Part shown: in pieces, positions 48,853 through 58,657 of the stretch
How the letters are laid out: each line of letters starts with the position of its first letter
Position numbering within the stretch: position 1 is the first letter of the stretch
Assembly (NCBI RefSeq): GCF_003721515.1
Contig: NZ_RJJD01000001.1
Coordinates: forward strand, 124,001-188,000
Direction: 5' to 3'
DNA length: 64,000 nucleotides
Source: Rufibacter latericius
GTDB lineage: Bacteria > Bacteroidota > Bacteroidia > Cytophagales > Hymenobacteraceae
Notes under the pieces: generated by a model
Database searches by the model: none
Told to the model about the DNA's origin: nothing
What the model saw: the letters and a program-made list of their open reading frames with translations, nothing else
Program-made: the position numbers and the translations under genes

Positions 48853-49446
48853 TTATCCCGTGATGTACACCCTCACTTCAATGGCGCGCTGTTCCTGTTC
48901 GGTATTATCTACCTTAACCCTGAAAAACAACCGGATCACATCTCCCACGGCCATCGTAGGCATTTCGGCATCAGCGAGCACCGCCGGAACATCAGTGGTG
49001 GAGATGTTGTAGGTTACCATGTTGCCGGGGGCACCGGTGATGGTGGTTGGCAGATTCCCGGCTGTGTTGCGTGATATGGGCGAGTTAGGCGCCAGGTTGG
49101 CCGCAGCCGTGGCTCCCGAAGGGAGAGTAGGGCTGTAATTGGGCGCCACGGGCGCTGGGCTCCTGAAACGCTGCCCCGTCACCCTGGTCAGTTCCTGGAT
49201 TGTTCGGCCCTCGGGCACCTTTATCTGCACCGATATCTGACCCTGCGCAATGGAGTTCTGCTTAATGATATAGGCATTGTCTTCCAGCCGGGCTACTCCG
49301 TTAGACTCCACGGACTGTGGGAAAGTAATGGCAGCAGAAGGAATTGGGTCAGGGTTCACCAAACCATCATATTCGTCGTTCTCACACGCGCTGAAAGCCA
49401 AAAGCATAATGCTTAAAAGGCTTAGGAATAACTTTTTGATTTTCAT
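48853..49446 (-). CDS. lipoprotein of unknown function encoded after susD
   Basis: Lipoprotein of 197 residues; signal MKIKKLFLSLLSIMLLAFSAC with lipobox Cys21. The mature part has alternating beta-strand character (SVQIKVPEGRTIQELTRVTGQRF, GDVIRLFFRVKVDNTEQEQRAIEVRVYITG) and a central Ser/Pro/Ala-rich stretch. No named domain is recognisable. It is the third gene of the SusC-SusD operon (25 bp after susD), the place usually taken by SusE/SusF-like surface glycan-binding lipoproteins, so a surface ligand-binding role is a reasonable guess. Confidence 0.75.
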   Translation of the reverse strand: MKIKKLFLSLLSIMLLAFSACENDEYDGLVNPDPIPSAAITFPQSVESNGVARLEDNAYIIKQNSIAQGQISVQIKVPEGRTIQELTRVTGQRFRSPAPVAPNYSPTLPSGATAAANLAPNSPISRNTAGNLPTTITGAPGNMVTYNISTTDVPAVLADAEMPTMAVGDVIRLFFRVKVDNTEQEQRAIEVRVYITG

Positions 49447-49471
49447 ATCTCAAATGAGTTAAGTCTTTTAA

Positions 49472-50998
49472 TTACTGCATCCACCAAATGGGAATCAGGA
49501 AAGCGGCCGGGTATGCGTTTTCATCGGGAATGGGAACATTGTCCTTGTTAGACTGGATTTCCCCCTGCACATATGGCCATCTTGTGGGGATGCGATTTAC
49601 ACCTGCCAAGGCATTCTGCGGCAATTCTAACCGTGGGTAGCCAGTCCGCCTATAATCATTGTAGGCCTCATAGGCATTACCAGCAGAAGACACCCATTTG
49701 TCCCGGATGAGCACATTCAGTTTTCCCTCAGCCGAGGAACTTGCGTTGAAAGCAGCCTCCCGGGCAGCAATGTAGGTTTGGGCATCGGCAGTGAAATTGG
49801 CCGGAGTATATGCCGCTCCTAAGAAACTGGAGATGTCATCAAAATTTGCCTGCAAAGCCTGCCGGTACAGGGTGGCTGGATCACCGGAAGTGCCCAAAGT
49901 AAGTGCCGCCTCCGCAAGCCAGTAATACACCATGTAAGATGTTATAAGCCGGAAGGGGGCCTGATCACCGGCCACGGATACGTTAATGGTTCCGTTGGCC
50001 GCCGTCTGTCCTTTGCCTACAATGTACAAGCCCCAACGGGAGCGATTGGCTGAGGTAAAGTTCAGGACGGTGTGTGCCCCGTTATCATACCCAATGTAGG
50101 CTCCTCCGCTTTGGGTAAGGATGGCAGGCAACCGTGGGTCATTTAAAACCTGCATAGAATCAATAAACCGCGAACTCGCGATCATGTCATTGGGGCGGGT
50201 AAGGTGATTGTACATGTACAGCGGGTTCTGCGCCCCAGACGAAGCAAAGAACGGCACGTTGAGGTTGTCAGCGTTGGAGGTGATCAATTGCCCCTGGGCA
50301 ATCAGGTCATTGATGCCCGCTGTGGCCTCGGCGGCGTTTTTCTTCCGGCTCTGGATGTACAGTTTCAGCTTGATGGAATTAGCGGCCTTTGTCCATTTGG
50401 CCACGTCACCGGAGTAAATCAGGTCTCCCTCTGAGGAGGCAATTGCGTTGGTCTTACCCAGATCGGCAATGGCTTCGTTCAGGATGGTCAAGATTCCGGC
50501 GTAGATGTTTTGCTGCGGATCATACACCGGGGTAGCCGATTGGTCAAAGCTAAGCGCCTGCGAGAAAGGTACGTCTCCCCAGATGTCGGTGGTTACGGCC
50601 CAGGTGTACGCCTGCAGCACGCCCGCCATACCGGCATGTATGAAGTTGCCCTCTTCCCGGCCTTGCACCTTCACCTGCTGTAAATCATCCAGCAAAGAGG
50701 CATACATGAGATCCCACTCATTGTCCAGATCGTTGGGGCCGATGTTGTACCGGTCATAGGGGTCTGACTGGGTACCGGTGCCGGCCATGTGCTGCACCCA
50801 CAAAGAGTTTACGAGCTGGATGGTGTTCCCCATTGCAAACCCGATCCCCAGTTCTGCCCCGGGCAGTATGTACTGCACCTCTGAAGACGGCAGGTTGTTA
50901 GGGCTGGTGTTCACATCCAGGAAATCATCGCAGGAACTAGCCATAACCAGCGCCACGGCCAGCAAGATGGTCTTACATGATTTTATATATCGTTTCAT
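49472..50998 (-). CDS. SusD/RagB family nutrient-binding lipoprotein (SusD-like_2)
   Basis: Outer-membrane lipoprotein of 508 residues that forms the lid of the SusC-type channel encoded upstream. Signal peptide and lipobox give Cys23 (LLAVALVMASSCDDFLDVNTSPNN). The family start DDFLDVNTSPNNLPSS, the tetratricopeptide-like helices (WTKAANSIKLKLYIQSRKKN, GINDLIAQGQLI) and the C-terminal NALAGVNRIPTRWPYVQGEIQSNKDNV place it in the SusD-like_2 group, often linked to peptide- or small-molecule-type substrates rather than only starch. It lies 18 bp after susC and is co-transcribed. Confidence 0.94.
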   Translation of the reverse strand: MKRYIKSCKTILLAVALVMASSCDDFLDVNTSPNNLPSSEVQYILPGAELGIGFAMGNTIQLVNSLWVQHMAGTGTQSDPYDRYNIGPNDLDNEWDLMYASLLDDLQQVKVQGREEGNFIHAGMAGVLQAYTWAVTTDIWGDVPFSQALSFDQSATPVYDPQQNIYAGILTILNEAIADLGKTNAIASSEGDLIYSGDVAKWTKAANSIKLKLYIQSRKKNAAEATAGINDLIAQGQLITSNADNLNVPFFASSGAQNPLYMYNHLTRPNDMIASSRFIDSMQVLNDPRLPAILTQSGGAYIGYDNGAHTVLNFTSANRSRWGLYIVGKGQTAANGTINVSVAGDQAPFRLITSYMVYYWLAEAALTLGTSGDPATLYRQALQANFDDISSFLGAAYTPANFTADAQTYIAAREAAFNASSSAEGKLNVLIRDKWVSSAGNAYEAYNDYRRTGYPRLELPQNALAGVNRIPTRWPYVQGEIQSNKDNVPIPDENAYPAAFLIPIWWMQ

Positions 50999-51016
50999 AG
51001 AGAAGTCCTCCCGAGG

Positions 51017-54000
51017 TTAGAAAGTGAAGCGAAGGTTAACGCCGAAATTGCGCACCGATGGCGGAGAGTTAAACTCGAACCCCCGGGTGTTGGCCCCCAA
51101 CTGGTTAGACTCTGGGTCGGCGTGCGGCAGGTTAGGCGCATAGTACAGCAGGTTTCGGCCAGTAAGGGTAACACTTGCCGCTTTAAACGGGGTCTTGGCA
51201 AGCAGCGCGGCGGGCAAGGTATACCCCAGGCTTACTTCGCGCAACCGTAGAACCGAGGCATCAAAGACGGCAAACTCAGAGGCATTGTTGAACGTGGTCC
51301 AATACTGCTGCGCCGTAATCTGAATGTTGTTAGGCGTAGTAGTAGGTTCCCCTGCCTCATTGGCCAACACACCCTCAAACATGTAAGGCTGCTCCCGGTT
51401 TTCGGCTGTTTCCTCTAAAACACCCCGGAAACGCGCAATCTGGGTTTGTCTTGAATAGAAGTCACCGCCGTGTACGTACTGCACCATGGCACTTAAACTA
51501 AACCCTTTGAAGGAGATTGTATTAGACAGACTACCCCACCAGTCGGCGTTGGGGTCGCCTATGATCTCCGAGTTGGTGTTTACCACAGGCAAGCCGTTCG
51601 TAGGGTCAATGATCAGTTGACCAGCCTCGTTTCTTCTGAACCTGGTGCCCTGTAGAACCCCAAATGGCTGGCCTGGCTGTAGCAGCGGGCTCAAACCCGA
51701 GAACCCAGACCCGCTACTTCCGGTAAGCGGATCAATATACCCGGTGGTAAGATTGAACTGATCCAACCCGGGGGCAAGTTCTACTACCTCGGTTTCCAGC
51801 GCCGTGAAATTTGCCCCAATGTCCCACCGGAACCCGGTTTCAAACTCCAACGGCGTAGCATTGGCCGATATCTCCCAACCTTTGTTGTCAATCCTACCGG
51901 CATTGGTGGTAAAATCGGTGAACCCGGTAGAGCTAGGCACCGTCAAACTCAGGATCTGATCAGTGGTGCTGTTATTAAAGTAATTGACGTCCAGGGTACC
52001 CCTACCATTGAAGAAAGTAAACTCAGCCCCTATCTCGTAGGATTTCTTAGACTCAGGCTTCAGGTCCAGGTTTCCGCGACGGTCATTGCGGGTGAAGGCT
52101 ACCGTATTTCCATTGAAAGGGAATGTAAGCCCCGCTACGTTGTTCCCGAAGGCCTGGGTAACAAAAAAAGTGTTGGTCAGGTAAGGATCGGTGTCATTCC
52201 CCACCTGGGCGTAACTGGCCCGAATTTTTCCATAGCTAAAGATGTCATTGCTGATACCTAAAGCATCTGTGAAGACGAATCCAAGGCTGACCGATGGATA
52301 GAAATAGCTGTTGTTAGCAGTTGGCAAGGTAGATGACCAGTCGTTCCGGGCCGTGAACTCGGCAAACAACAGGTTTTTGTAGTTTAGGCCTACTTGCCCG
52401 TAAACACCCACTAAACGCCTTTCGGTTTGGTAGTTGGTGGCAAACGTGGTAGAAGGCAAGTGGTTGGCCAGGTTATAAAAGTCCGGCACCAGCAGATCCT
52501 CGGCCTGAATGGAGTTGCGCCTGGTTTCAATCATGTTGATTTGGGTTCCCACCAGGGCCCTGAAATTGAAATCAGGGGTAAGGTCTTTTTGGTAGACCCC
52601 AAACAAATCATGGTTCACTGACAGAAACCGGTTGTCTTCATAAAGCTGAGACCCGCGCTGGTTGGTGGCGGTGTTCCCGTTTGAGTTGAAGGAACCATAC
52701 CCATAGGCCTGCAAGCGGTCATCAGAGTACTGGTCCATGCCTATCCGGTAGGTGGCCGTGAAGTCTTTGAAGAAGGTTGGGGTATAGTTGAGCGTGGCGC
52801 TTACAATGGACCGGTTCACCTCACTGTCATAGAAAGACTCGTTGACACTCCACATAGGGTTATCGCGGTTGAGTTGGGTAAACAGTGTAGGGGCCTGCAC
52901 CCCTGGCCGCAATTTGTAAGGCACATTTACTATGTCAAAGCTTCTGGGGATGAAGGGCAGCGTGAACCAAGGGCTGGATCCGGAGTTTCCCTGCAGGGAT
53001 CCTTCCTGGTTGGTCTTGGCGTACAGCACAGAAGCATCTACAGAGAAGCCGTGCCCCAGGGTTGCATTGCCCGCCGCCCGAAGGGTGTACCGGTCCAGTC
53101 CGCTTTCAGGGATAATTCCGTCCTGATTGGTGGTATTGACGCTGAAGATATAGCGCATTTTCTCACTCCCGCTGGAAAGCGTAATTCCGTTGTCCCAGAT
53201 TTTACCTGTCTGGAAGAAGTCTTTCACGTTGTCTGGATAAGCCCGATAAGCGAGCCTGGTCATGGGGTTCCCGCTCACGTTGTTTACAGAGTCAAGCCCA
53301 GGAGTCCCGAAACGAGGTCCCCAACTGTCAGTGGAAGCCAGATTGTACCGCCCGTTAGTTCCTTGCCCGTAGTCGTTCTGGTAATTTGGCAAACCATAAA
53401 CTCTCTGCATGTTGAAGGAAGAGGTCAAGGTTATTTCCACATCGCCAGACCGGCCCCGTTTAGTGGTAATGATCACGGCCCCGTTCCCTGCCCTGGCCCC
53501 ATATAAGGCGGCGGCGGCAGGCCCTTTGAGCACGGTCATAGATTCAATGTCATTGGGGTGAATATCCAGGGCCCGGTTTGAATAAGAGGCCCCTCCCGTG
53601 GTTGGGTTAGAGGAGTAAGAGGTATTGTTGCTGATGGGCACCCCGTCTACCACGAAAAGCGGTTGGTTATTACCAGTAGCGGAAGAAAGCCCCCGAATGA
53701 ACACTTGGGCCCCTGCTCCAGGCATCCCGCTGGAGGAAATAATCTCTACCCCAGCCACTTTTCCCTGGAGGGCATTCACTACGTTTGGTTCAGACTTCTG
53801 GGCAACCTGGTCACCCTTTAAATCCTGCACCGCGTAGTTCACTTCTCTTTTCTGGCGCTCAATACCCACCGCCGTTACCACCACCTCACTCAGTTGCTCT
53901 GAGTCTTCGACCAAAGTCACGTTGATGGTGGTCTGGTCGCCAATGGGAACTTCGCGGTTCAGGTAACCAATGTAAGTAAACACCAACGTTCCGCCGGCCG

Positions 54001-54196
54001 CCGGTACCTGAAGGGAGTAATTGCCGCTGGCATCAGTTGGGGCGGCATTGGAGGTTCCTTTTACTTGCACCGTAACCCCTGGCATTGCCTCACCAGCGGA
54101 AGACGTAACCCTCCCGGTTACAGTTCGTGTCTGGGCCCACACCTGGCTGAGCAGGCAGAACATCAGCACAAATTGAATTAGTAAAGTTTTCATCAT
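51017..54196 (-). CDS. SusC/RagA family TonB-linked outer-membrane protein
   Basis: Outer-membrane transporter of 1059 residues. ATGs at 54196 and 54193 both give the signal peptide MKTLLIQFVLMFCLLSQVWAQ; the longer frame from 54268 adds non-signal residues and is rejected. Then a carboxypeptidase-regulatory-like domain (TVTGRVTSSAGEAMPGVTVQVKG), the TonB box and SusC signature (LSEVVVTAVGIERQKREVNYAVQ), the plug (VFIRGLSSATGNNQPLFVVDGVPIS, VLKGPAAAALYGARAGNGAVIITTKRG), and a large barrel ending in NFGVNLRFTF. It forms a pedal-bin complex with the downstream SusD. No polysaccharide-degrading enzyme is adjacent, so the ligand may be a peptide or small molecule. Confidence 0.95.
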   Translation of the reverse strand: MMKTLLIQFVLMFCLLSQVWAQTRTVTGRVTSSAGEAMPGVTVQVKGTSNAAPTDASGNYSLQVPAAGGTLVFTYIGYLNREVPIGDQTTINVTLVEDSEQLSEVVVTAVGIERQKREVNYAVQDLKGDQVAQKSEPNVVNALQGKVAGVEIISSSGMPGAGAQVFIRGLSSATGNNQPLFVVDGVPISNNTSYSSNPTTGGASYSNRALDIHPNDIESMTVLKGPAAAALYGARAGNGAVIITTKRGRSGDVEITLTSSFNMQRVYGLPNYQNDYGQGTNGRYNLASTDSWGPRFGTPGLDSVNNVSGNPMTRLAYRAYPDNVKDFFQTGKIWDNGITLSSGSEKMRYIFSVNTTNQDGIIPESGLDRYTLRAAGNATLGHGFSVDASVLYAKTNQEGSLQGNSGSSPWFTLPFIPRSFDIVNVPYKLRPGVQAPTLFTQLNRDNPMWSVNESFYDSEVNRSIVSATLNYTPTFFKDFTATYRIGMDQYSDDRLQAYGYGSFNSNGNTATNQRGSQLYEDNRFLSVNHDLFGVYQKDLTPDFNFRALVGTQINMIETRRNSIQAEDLLVPDFYNLANHLPSTTFATNYQTERRLVGVYGQVGLNYKNLLFAEFTARNDWSSTLPTANNSYFYPSVSLGFVFTDALGISNDIFSYGKIRASYAQVGNDTDPYLTNTFFVTQAFGNNVAGLTFPFNGNTVAFTRNDRRGNLDLKPESKKSYEIGAEFTFFNGRGTLDVNYFNNSTTDQILSLTVPSSTGFTDFTTNAGRIDNKGWEISANATPLEFETGFRWDIGANFTALETEVVELAPGLDQFNLTTGYIDPLTGSSGSGFSGLSPLLQPGQPFGVLQGTRFRRNEAGQLIIDPTNGLPVVNTNSEIIGDPNADWWGSLSNTISFKGFSLSAMVQYVHGGDFYSRQTQIARFRGVLEETAENREQPYMFEGVLANEAGEPTTTPNNIQITAQQYWTTFNNASEFAVFDASVLRLREVSLGYTLPAALLAKTPFKAASVTLTGRNLLYYAPNLPHADPESNQLGANTRGFEFNSPPSVRNFGVNLRFTF

Positions 54197-55170
54197 AACG
54201 AGAATTGATTTTGAATGTGTTTGGTGAACAGGTGCCTTCCTGCTGGAATAAGCCAAAGGCATTTTCATCGTTAAGAGCTGATTTTCATCTTACCGAGGGT
54301 GTGATAAACGTCCCTAACCGGAGATGATGCTTATGGCTTAGAGAGACAAAGCCAGGGGGAAGGTGATAATTTCTGCTTGGGTGTAAAACCGTTTCGGGGC
54401 TTTTTCCCAGAACAGATTTCTACCACAAGAGACTGAAGGAAGAGTGGATTGAGCATGCCTTACCATGCCCTTCGTTGATTTTTGGTGCGGGAAAGCCGTC
54501 TTTTCTGAAAACAGGAGTTGACCAAGACCCAAGGTATAAGATCTGTGGCTTCAACTGCCTTTCTGCAACGTTGCGGCTTGTTGTTCTTTGTAGTTTAGAA
54601 GAATGTTTTTCTATTCCGTTTCAAGAACCACCATTTTTTGGTTGTTTCTACACAAGGGAAGAGATCAGCCTATCGCCTCTACTTCTAGCCTTGCGTCTAT
54701 CTCGGTCCAAAGCGTTGCCTTTCTCAATAGGCAACCTAAGCAGAGTAGCAATCAGTAATTTAGCAAAATTTTATCCTTAATTAACATATCTACCTTTTAT
54801 ATATTTTCTGAATAAAATATGCTAAAAAAATACCTCAGGCACTCGCTTCCATTTAAAGACAATACCAAAAGTGAAAAGCTGCATGCTTTTTAAAAATTTT
54901 CTACTAAAAGCAGATTCCTCATTTCAGGGCGCGAAATGGAACCATAGGAAAGGCCTCTTTTGGGTTGGAATGCATCTGAAAACTTGTTTTCTGGAGAAGG
55001 GAACCTTCCCCAAGGGTTTAAATGAATTGAAAGGGATGGGATTGGTAAAACGGCAGAAATTAACCTAAGATACCGGTCATTCTACCCGGTCCGCACGGGT
55101 GACTTTAGAGGGAAATCTAGTTCCTCTTGCTTCAAATAAAATCTAATCTTCTAACTCTGCCTTACTGGCT
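54197..55170. other. large intergenic region upstream of susC
   Basis: About 1 kb without a supportable gene. ORFs of 101 and 65 codons on the plus strand show no family features. It contains decayed palindrome copies at about 54391 (GTTTCGGGGCTTTTTCCC) and 54484-54520 (AAAGCCGTCTTTTCTGAAAACAGG) and a very A/T-rich block at 54770-54860 that could hold the susC promoter; exact boxes are not clear. Confidence 0.5.
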
Positions 55171-55205
55171 GTTTCCTGCTTTCTTTTTCAAAACTGCTCC
55201 TAAAG
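55171..55205. repeat. dispersed intergenic palindrome, copy 24
   Basis: GTTTCCTGCTTTCTTTTTC / AAAACTGCTCCTAAAG, 70 bp past the stop of the acyltransferase gene. Confidence 0.5.
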
Positions 55206-55249
55206 CCCTCCTCAGAAAAGAATAACTGCAACAGGAAAGCCCAACTCTT

Positions 55250-55284
55250 GACTTAGGACTCAGGACTTAAGACCTAAGACTCTG
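55250..55284. repeat. heptamer repeat array at a gene end (copy B)
   Basis: Five exact 7-bp steps: GACTTAG, GACTCAG, GACTTAA, GACCTAA, GACTCTG. The array overlaps the acyltransferase stop codon (55274-55276) and encodes its last residues Glu-Ser. Confidence 0.6.
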
Positions 55285-56209
55285 GATTGGCCGAAGGTCT
55301 TTTATGTTTCCAGCGTTTATGGGACCATAGGTAGCTCTCAGGGTATTGGTTTACCCAGGCTTCCAGTTTGCGGGCAAAAGCGTCTGTGAGGGGGTATCCT
55401 TCTTCCGGAGTTCCAACCGCTGGGGCGGGAAGTAATTCCTGGAATTCAATTTCATAATAGCCGCGCTTCAGGTGGCGCATGCCCACAAAATAGGCGGGAA
55501 ACTTGAAGGAAGAACGCAGCTTCTCGGCGCCAACGTAGAAGGGAGTATCCTGGTGCAGGAAAGTGGTCCAATACTGGATTTCGCCGTAAGGCGGCACCTG
55601 GTCAGAGAGCAAAGTGAAAATGCGGGCATCGGCTTTGTGCCTGATCAGGTGGCGAAGGGTGTCTTTCATCCGCACCAGGTTAATCCCGAAGCGGCCGCGC
55701 ATGAACTTCATGAACTCATCAAAGAAAGAACTGGCCAACGGTTTGTACACCCCGTCCACAGGCGCAGCGTAAATGATCTGGCTGGCGGCCGACATATACT
55801 CCCAGTTTCCCAGGTGGGCGCCCAACATCAACACGGTGGTTCCGCTGGCTACGTGCGCCTCCACCCTTTCATGGCCCCGGTACACCAGCCGTTCCTTCAG
55901 GTTGGCCGGAGAAAGCGAAATCAGCTTCAGTGACTCCACAATCAAATCGGTGAGGTTCAGGAAAAAACGCTTTTCAATCGCAAGCCGCTCCTCAGGACTT
56001 TTATGGGGGAAAGATCGTTCCAGGTTCTGGCGCACTACTTTTTTCCGGTAGCCTATCACATGGTACAACACGCCATACAGAAACGTGGAGAGGGCGTACA
56101 GCACCGGGAAAGGCAGGAGAGAGATTCCTTTCAACAGCCACCAGAGCGGAAGCTGACTTGGTTTAAGATCAGGGCGGCGGAAAGAAGCGGTAGAGGGTTT
56201 AGGATGCAT
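55274..56209 (-). CDS. lysophospholipid/lipid A acyltransferase (LpxL/HtrB family)
   Basis: Membrane-associated acyltransferase of 311 residues that probably adds a secondary acyl chain to lipid A. The N-terminal membrane helix region (LWWLLKGISLLPFPVLYALSTFLYGVLYHVIGYRKKVVRQNLERSFPHKS) is followed by the catalytic H-x4-E type motif in LMLGAHLGNWEYMSAAS, then the family PVDGVYKPL and LLSDQVPP segments and the closing YLWSHKRWKHKRP. The start ATG at 56209 lies within a copy of the dispersed palindrome, and its stop lies within a heptamer array, so both gene ends are made of repeat sequence. Confidence 0.92.
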   Translation of the reverse strand: MHPKPSTASFRRPDLKPSQLPLWWLLKGISLLPFPVLYALSTFLYGVLYHVIGYRKKVVRQNLERSFPHKSPEERLAIEKRFFLNLTDLIVESLKLISLSPANLKERLVYRGHERVEAHVASGTTVLMLGAHLGNWEYMSAASQIIYAAPVDGVYKPLASSFFDEFMKFMRGRFGINLVRMKDTLRHLIRHKADARIFTLLSDQVPPYGEIQYWTTFLHQDTPFYVGAEKLRSSFKFPAYFVGMRHLKRGYYEIEFQELLPAPAVGTPEEGYPLTDAFARKLEAWVNQYPESYLWSHKRWKHKRPSANPES

Positions 56210-56232
56210 TTCTTGGAAAACAGGCCCAAAAC
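56197..56232. repeat. dispersed palindrome, copy 25, overlapping a start codon
   Basis: GTTTAGGATGCATTTCTTG / GAAAACAGGCCCAAAAC. The complement of its left part supplies the start and first codons (MHPK) of the acyltransferase gene. Confidence 0.6.
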
Positions 56233-56336
56233 AGGAAAAGACCGGCTCGGCAAAGGCAAAGATAACAGGGAGTCAGGGATTTCCTTTGCTTGCCCTTCTT
56301 CCTTCCGCTTCCTGGCAGAGCTTTAAGCAAAAAAGA

Positions 56337-56394
56337 GCGCCGTTTCATGGGCGAAGCAGAACTATAGGCTTCTGCTTTGCCCACGAAACGGCGC
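56337..56394 (-). terminator. Rho-independent terminator of the luciferase-like gene
   Basis: 24-bp arms GCGCCGTTTCATGGGCGAAG.. and ..CTTTGCCCACGAAACGGCGC with two differences, 10-nt loop, followed by TTTTTT on the minus strand. It lies 18 bp beyond the oxidoreductase stop. Confidence 0.88.
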
Positions 56395-56412
56395 AAAAAT
56401 CAAGTTAGGAAT

Positions 56413-57441
56413 TTATGAGGCCACTGGCTTAAAGAACCCGGCCAACAACTCGTAGGAATGCACCCGGGCACTGTGGTCGTAAAGGTTGCACCCTACCATG
56501 ATCTCGTCAACCCCGGTTTCGTCCAGGAAGGTTTGAAGTTCTTCCTGCACCGTCTTTGGCCCACCAATAAACGAATACCGCAACATCTGCTGTACTGCGT
56601 ACCGTTCTGAGGCATCCCAAAGGCCGTCCATGCTTTTCACGGGTGGTTGCATGGGTTTGGCGGTGCCGCGCACCACGTTCAGGAAAGATTGGTACAGCGA
56701 GGTAGACTGGTAAATGGCTGCCTCGTCGGTGTCGGCGGCAATCACGTTCACGCAGGCCATGGCGTAGGGTTCTTTCAGGTCCCCGATGGGTTGGAAACTG
56801 TCGCGGTACACTTTCAAGGCGGCGTGCAACTGAGACGGCGCGAAATGGCTGGCAAAAGCATAGGGCATTCCCAAAATACCGGCCAGCTGCGCCCCGAACG
56901 TACTAGAGCCTAAAATCCAGATGGGCACGTCAGAGCCCTCGCCGGGTACTGCCCGTACCCGGGCAGTGGGGTCTACGGGGCCAAGGTAGTTTTTCAACTC
57001 CACCACGTTTTGCGGGAATTCATCCACTGATCCGCGTAGATCCCGGCGCAGGGCATGAGCCGTCATCTGATCGGTACCTGGGGCACGGCCTAAGCCCAAG
57101 TCAATGCGACCGGGATACAAGGTGGCCAGAGTGCCAAACTGCTCAGCTACTACCAGCGGGGCATGGTTGGGCAACATGATTCCGCCCGAGCCCACCCGCA
57201 GGCGGGAAGTGGCACCGGCCACGTGGCCAATCAGTACGACGGTGGCAGAACTGGCAATACCGGCCATGTTGTGGTGCTCGGCCATCCAGTACCGCTGGAA
57301 CCCAAGCTGCTCTACGCGCTGGGCTAAGTCTACGGTGTTCTTAAAGGAATCGGCGGCGGTCTTCTCACTTAGGATGGGCACCAGATCCAGAACGGAAACG
57401 GGTATATCAGAAAGTTTTTTAGCAGGCATGGGCAACATCAT
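56413..57441 (-). CDS. LLM class flavin-dependent oxidoreductase (luciferase-like)
   Basis: Cytoplasmic FMN/F420-type oxidoreductase of 342 residues with a luciferase-like TIM barrel: [110 protein letters not shown]. This is the MsnO8-type branch common in bacteria, whose substrates are mostly unknown. ATGs at 57441 and 57438 give MMLPMPAKK; the first in-frame ATG is kept. Single-gene unit with its own terminator. Confidence 0.92.
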   Translation of the reverse strand: MMLPMPAKKLSDIPVSVLDLVPILSEKTAADSFKNTVDLAQRVEQLGFQRYWMAEHHNMAGIASSATVVLIGHVAGATSRLRVGSGGIMLPNHAPLVVAEQFGTLATLYPGRIDLGLGRAPGTDQMTAHALRRDLRGSVDEFPQNVVELKNYLGPVDPTARVRAVPGEGSDVPIWILGSSTFGAQLAGILGMPYAFASHFAPSQLHAALKVYRDSFQPIGDLKEPYAMACVNVIAADTDEAAIYQSTSLYQSFLNVVRGTAKPMQPPVKSMDGLWDASERYAVQQMLRYSFIGGPKTVQEELQTFLDETGVDEIMVGCNLYDHSARVHSYELLAGFFKPVAS

Positions 57442-57547
57442 TAATCATCAACCCCTTTGTACGGTTGATTTACTGAAAGGCAAAAGTACAGGCAGAAAGT
57501 TCTGGTTTCGCGCCGCTTGCCCGTTACCTCCATGATACCACCCCCTG

Positions 57548-57585
57548 CGTTTTACCCCCGTTTTCTTGAAAGCAGCCGCAAAGCG
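57548..57585. repeat. dispersed intergenic palindrome, copy 26
   Basis: CGTTTTACCCCCGTTTTC / TT / GAAAGCAGCCGCAAAGCG. It lies in the divergent gap 57442-57943; nothing else definable is seen there apart from A/T-rich sequence that probably holds the WbqC-gene promoter. Confidence 0.6.
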
Positions 57586-57943
57586 CCTTGCGTTCCCTGC
57601 ACCTGATTCAGAACAAAATTCCCGGAACTTCCTGCCACCGGCGTCTTGTTTCTTACAGGCTGGTAAACAAGGAAAAACTAAGAAGGTAAATATTTGGCGC
57701 TTAACCCTTAACAGAGATACTACATTTATCCTTTAGCCGTTCTTCCCTTATCTGCATCAGGAGAAATAAGTACGCAAAAGTCCAATTTATAATAAGTGAA
57801 AGAATTTGGGCTAAGGCGGTTTTTGAAGAGTCTGTTTAGGTTTAATGCCTTTTGCATAGACCAGGTTTCCTCAAGGTCACGAATGGTTTCCGTGCAAGTC
57901 TCCGAAATTTCCCTTACTTGCACTTATTCAACTTTCTTCTTGC

Positions 57944-58561
57944 ATGCAGTTATTAACCGAGCTCCACTACAACCCTTGCATTCTTTATTTTCAGAAAGCT
58001 TTTGAAGCTGATGAATTACTCTTTGAGGCCCATGAACATTACCACAAGCAGAGCTACCGTAACCGCTGCCATATTCTCACGGCGCAGGGCGTGGTTCCTC
58101 TGAGTGTGCCGGTAGTGAAAGGCAACAGTAAAACCATCATCACCGAACTAGAGATTGACTACGGCCAGCGTTGGTTAGACATCCACTGGCGCACGATCAG
58201 GAGCGCCTACGGAAACGCGCCTTTTTTTGAGTTTTACGCCGATTATGTCAAGGACATCTATGACCGGAAACCGGCCCTGCTTTTCCAGTTGAACATGGAT
58301 CTGATGAAACTTTTCGCTAAATTCCTAAAGCTAAAGCAACCAATACGCCTTACTCAAACGTATGGGAATACATATGAGGCACCGGTGTTGGATTGGCGCG
58401 GGGAACTTCATCCCAAGAAGGAGCCTGACATTTTGCGCTTAACGCCCTACCGGCAGGTGTTTGGCAAACAATTTGCAATAAACCTGAGTATACTGGATCT
58501 GTTGTTTAACCTTGGCCCAGAGGCATCTACTTATTTGCAGAATCCTGCGGCTTTCTGTTGA
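57944..58561 (+). CDS. WbqC family protein
   Basis: Protein of 205 residues of the WbqC-like family, found in polysaccharide and glycolipid gene sets; precise activity is unproven. Landmarks are the early LLTELHYNPCILYF, the HEHYHKQSYRNRCHILTAQGVVPLSVPVVKG segment, the DYGQRWLDIHWRTIRSAYGNAPFFEFYADYVKDIY block, and the closing PYRQVFG...NLSILDLLFNLGPEA. In Bacteroidota this gene commonly stands near signal peptidase genes; here it is followed 96 bp later by clpC. Confidence 0.88.
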   Translation: MQLLTELHYNPCILYFQKAFEADELLFEAHEHYHKQSYRNRCHILTAQGVVPLSVPVVKGNSKTIITELEIDYGQRWLDIHWRTIRSAYGNAPFFEFYADYVKDIYDRKPALLFQLNMDLMKLFAKFLKLKQPIRLTQTYGNTYEAPVLDWRGELHPKKEPDILRLTPYRQVFGKQFAINLSILDLLFNLGPEASTYLQNPAAFC

Positions 58562-58657
58562 ACATTTGCCCCAAGCATTTTGTTAATTTTACAAGTGTCG
58601 CCTTGGCAGCACAGTTGCAGTACACGCACAACAACAATTTACTAGACAAGAACTTAC

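Noticed and set aside
54475-54780. 101-codon plus-strand ORF in the susC upstream gap
   Set aside because: No domain, no signal peptide, contains palindrome remnants; looks like chance openness.
54871-55068. 65-codon plus-strand ORF
   Set aside because: Low-complexity, no promoter or family evidence.
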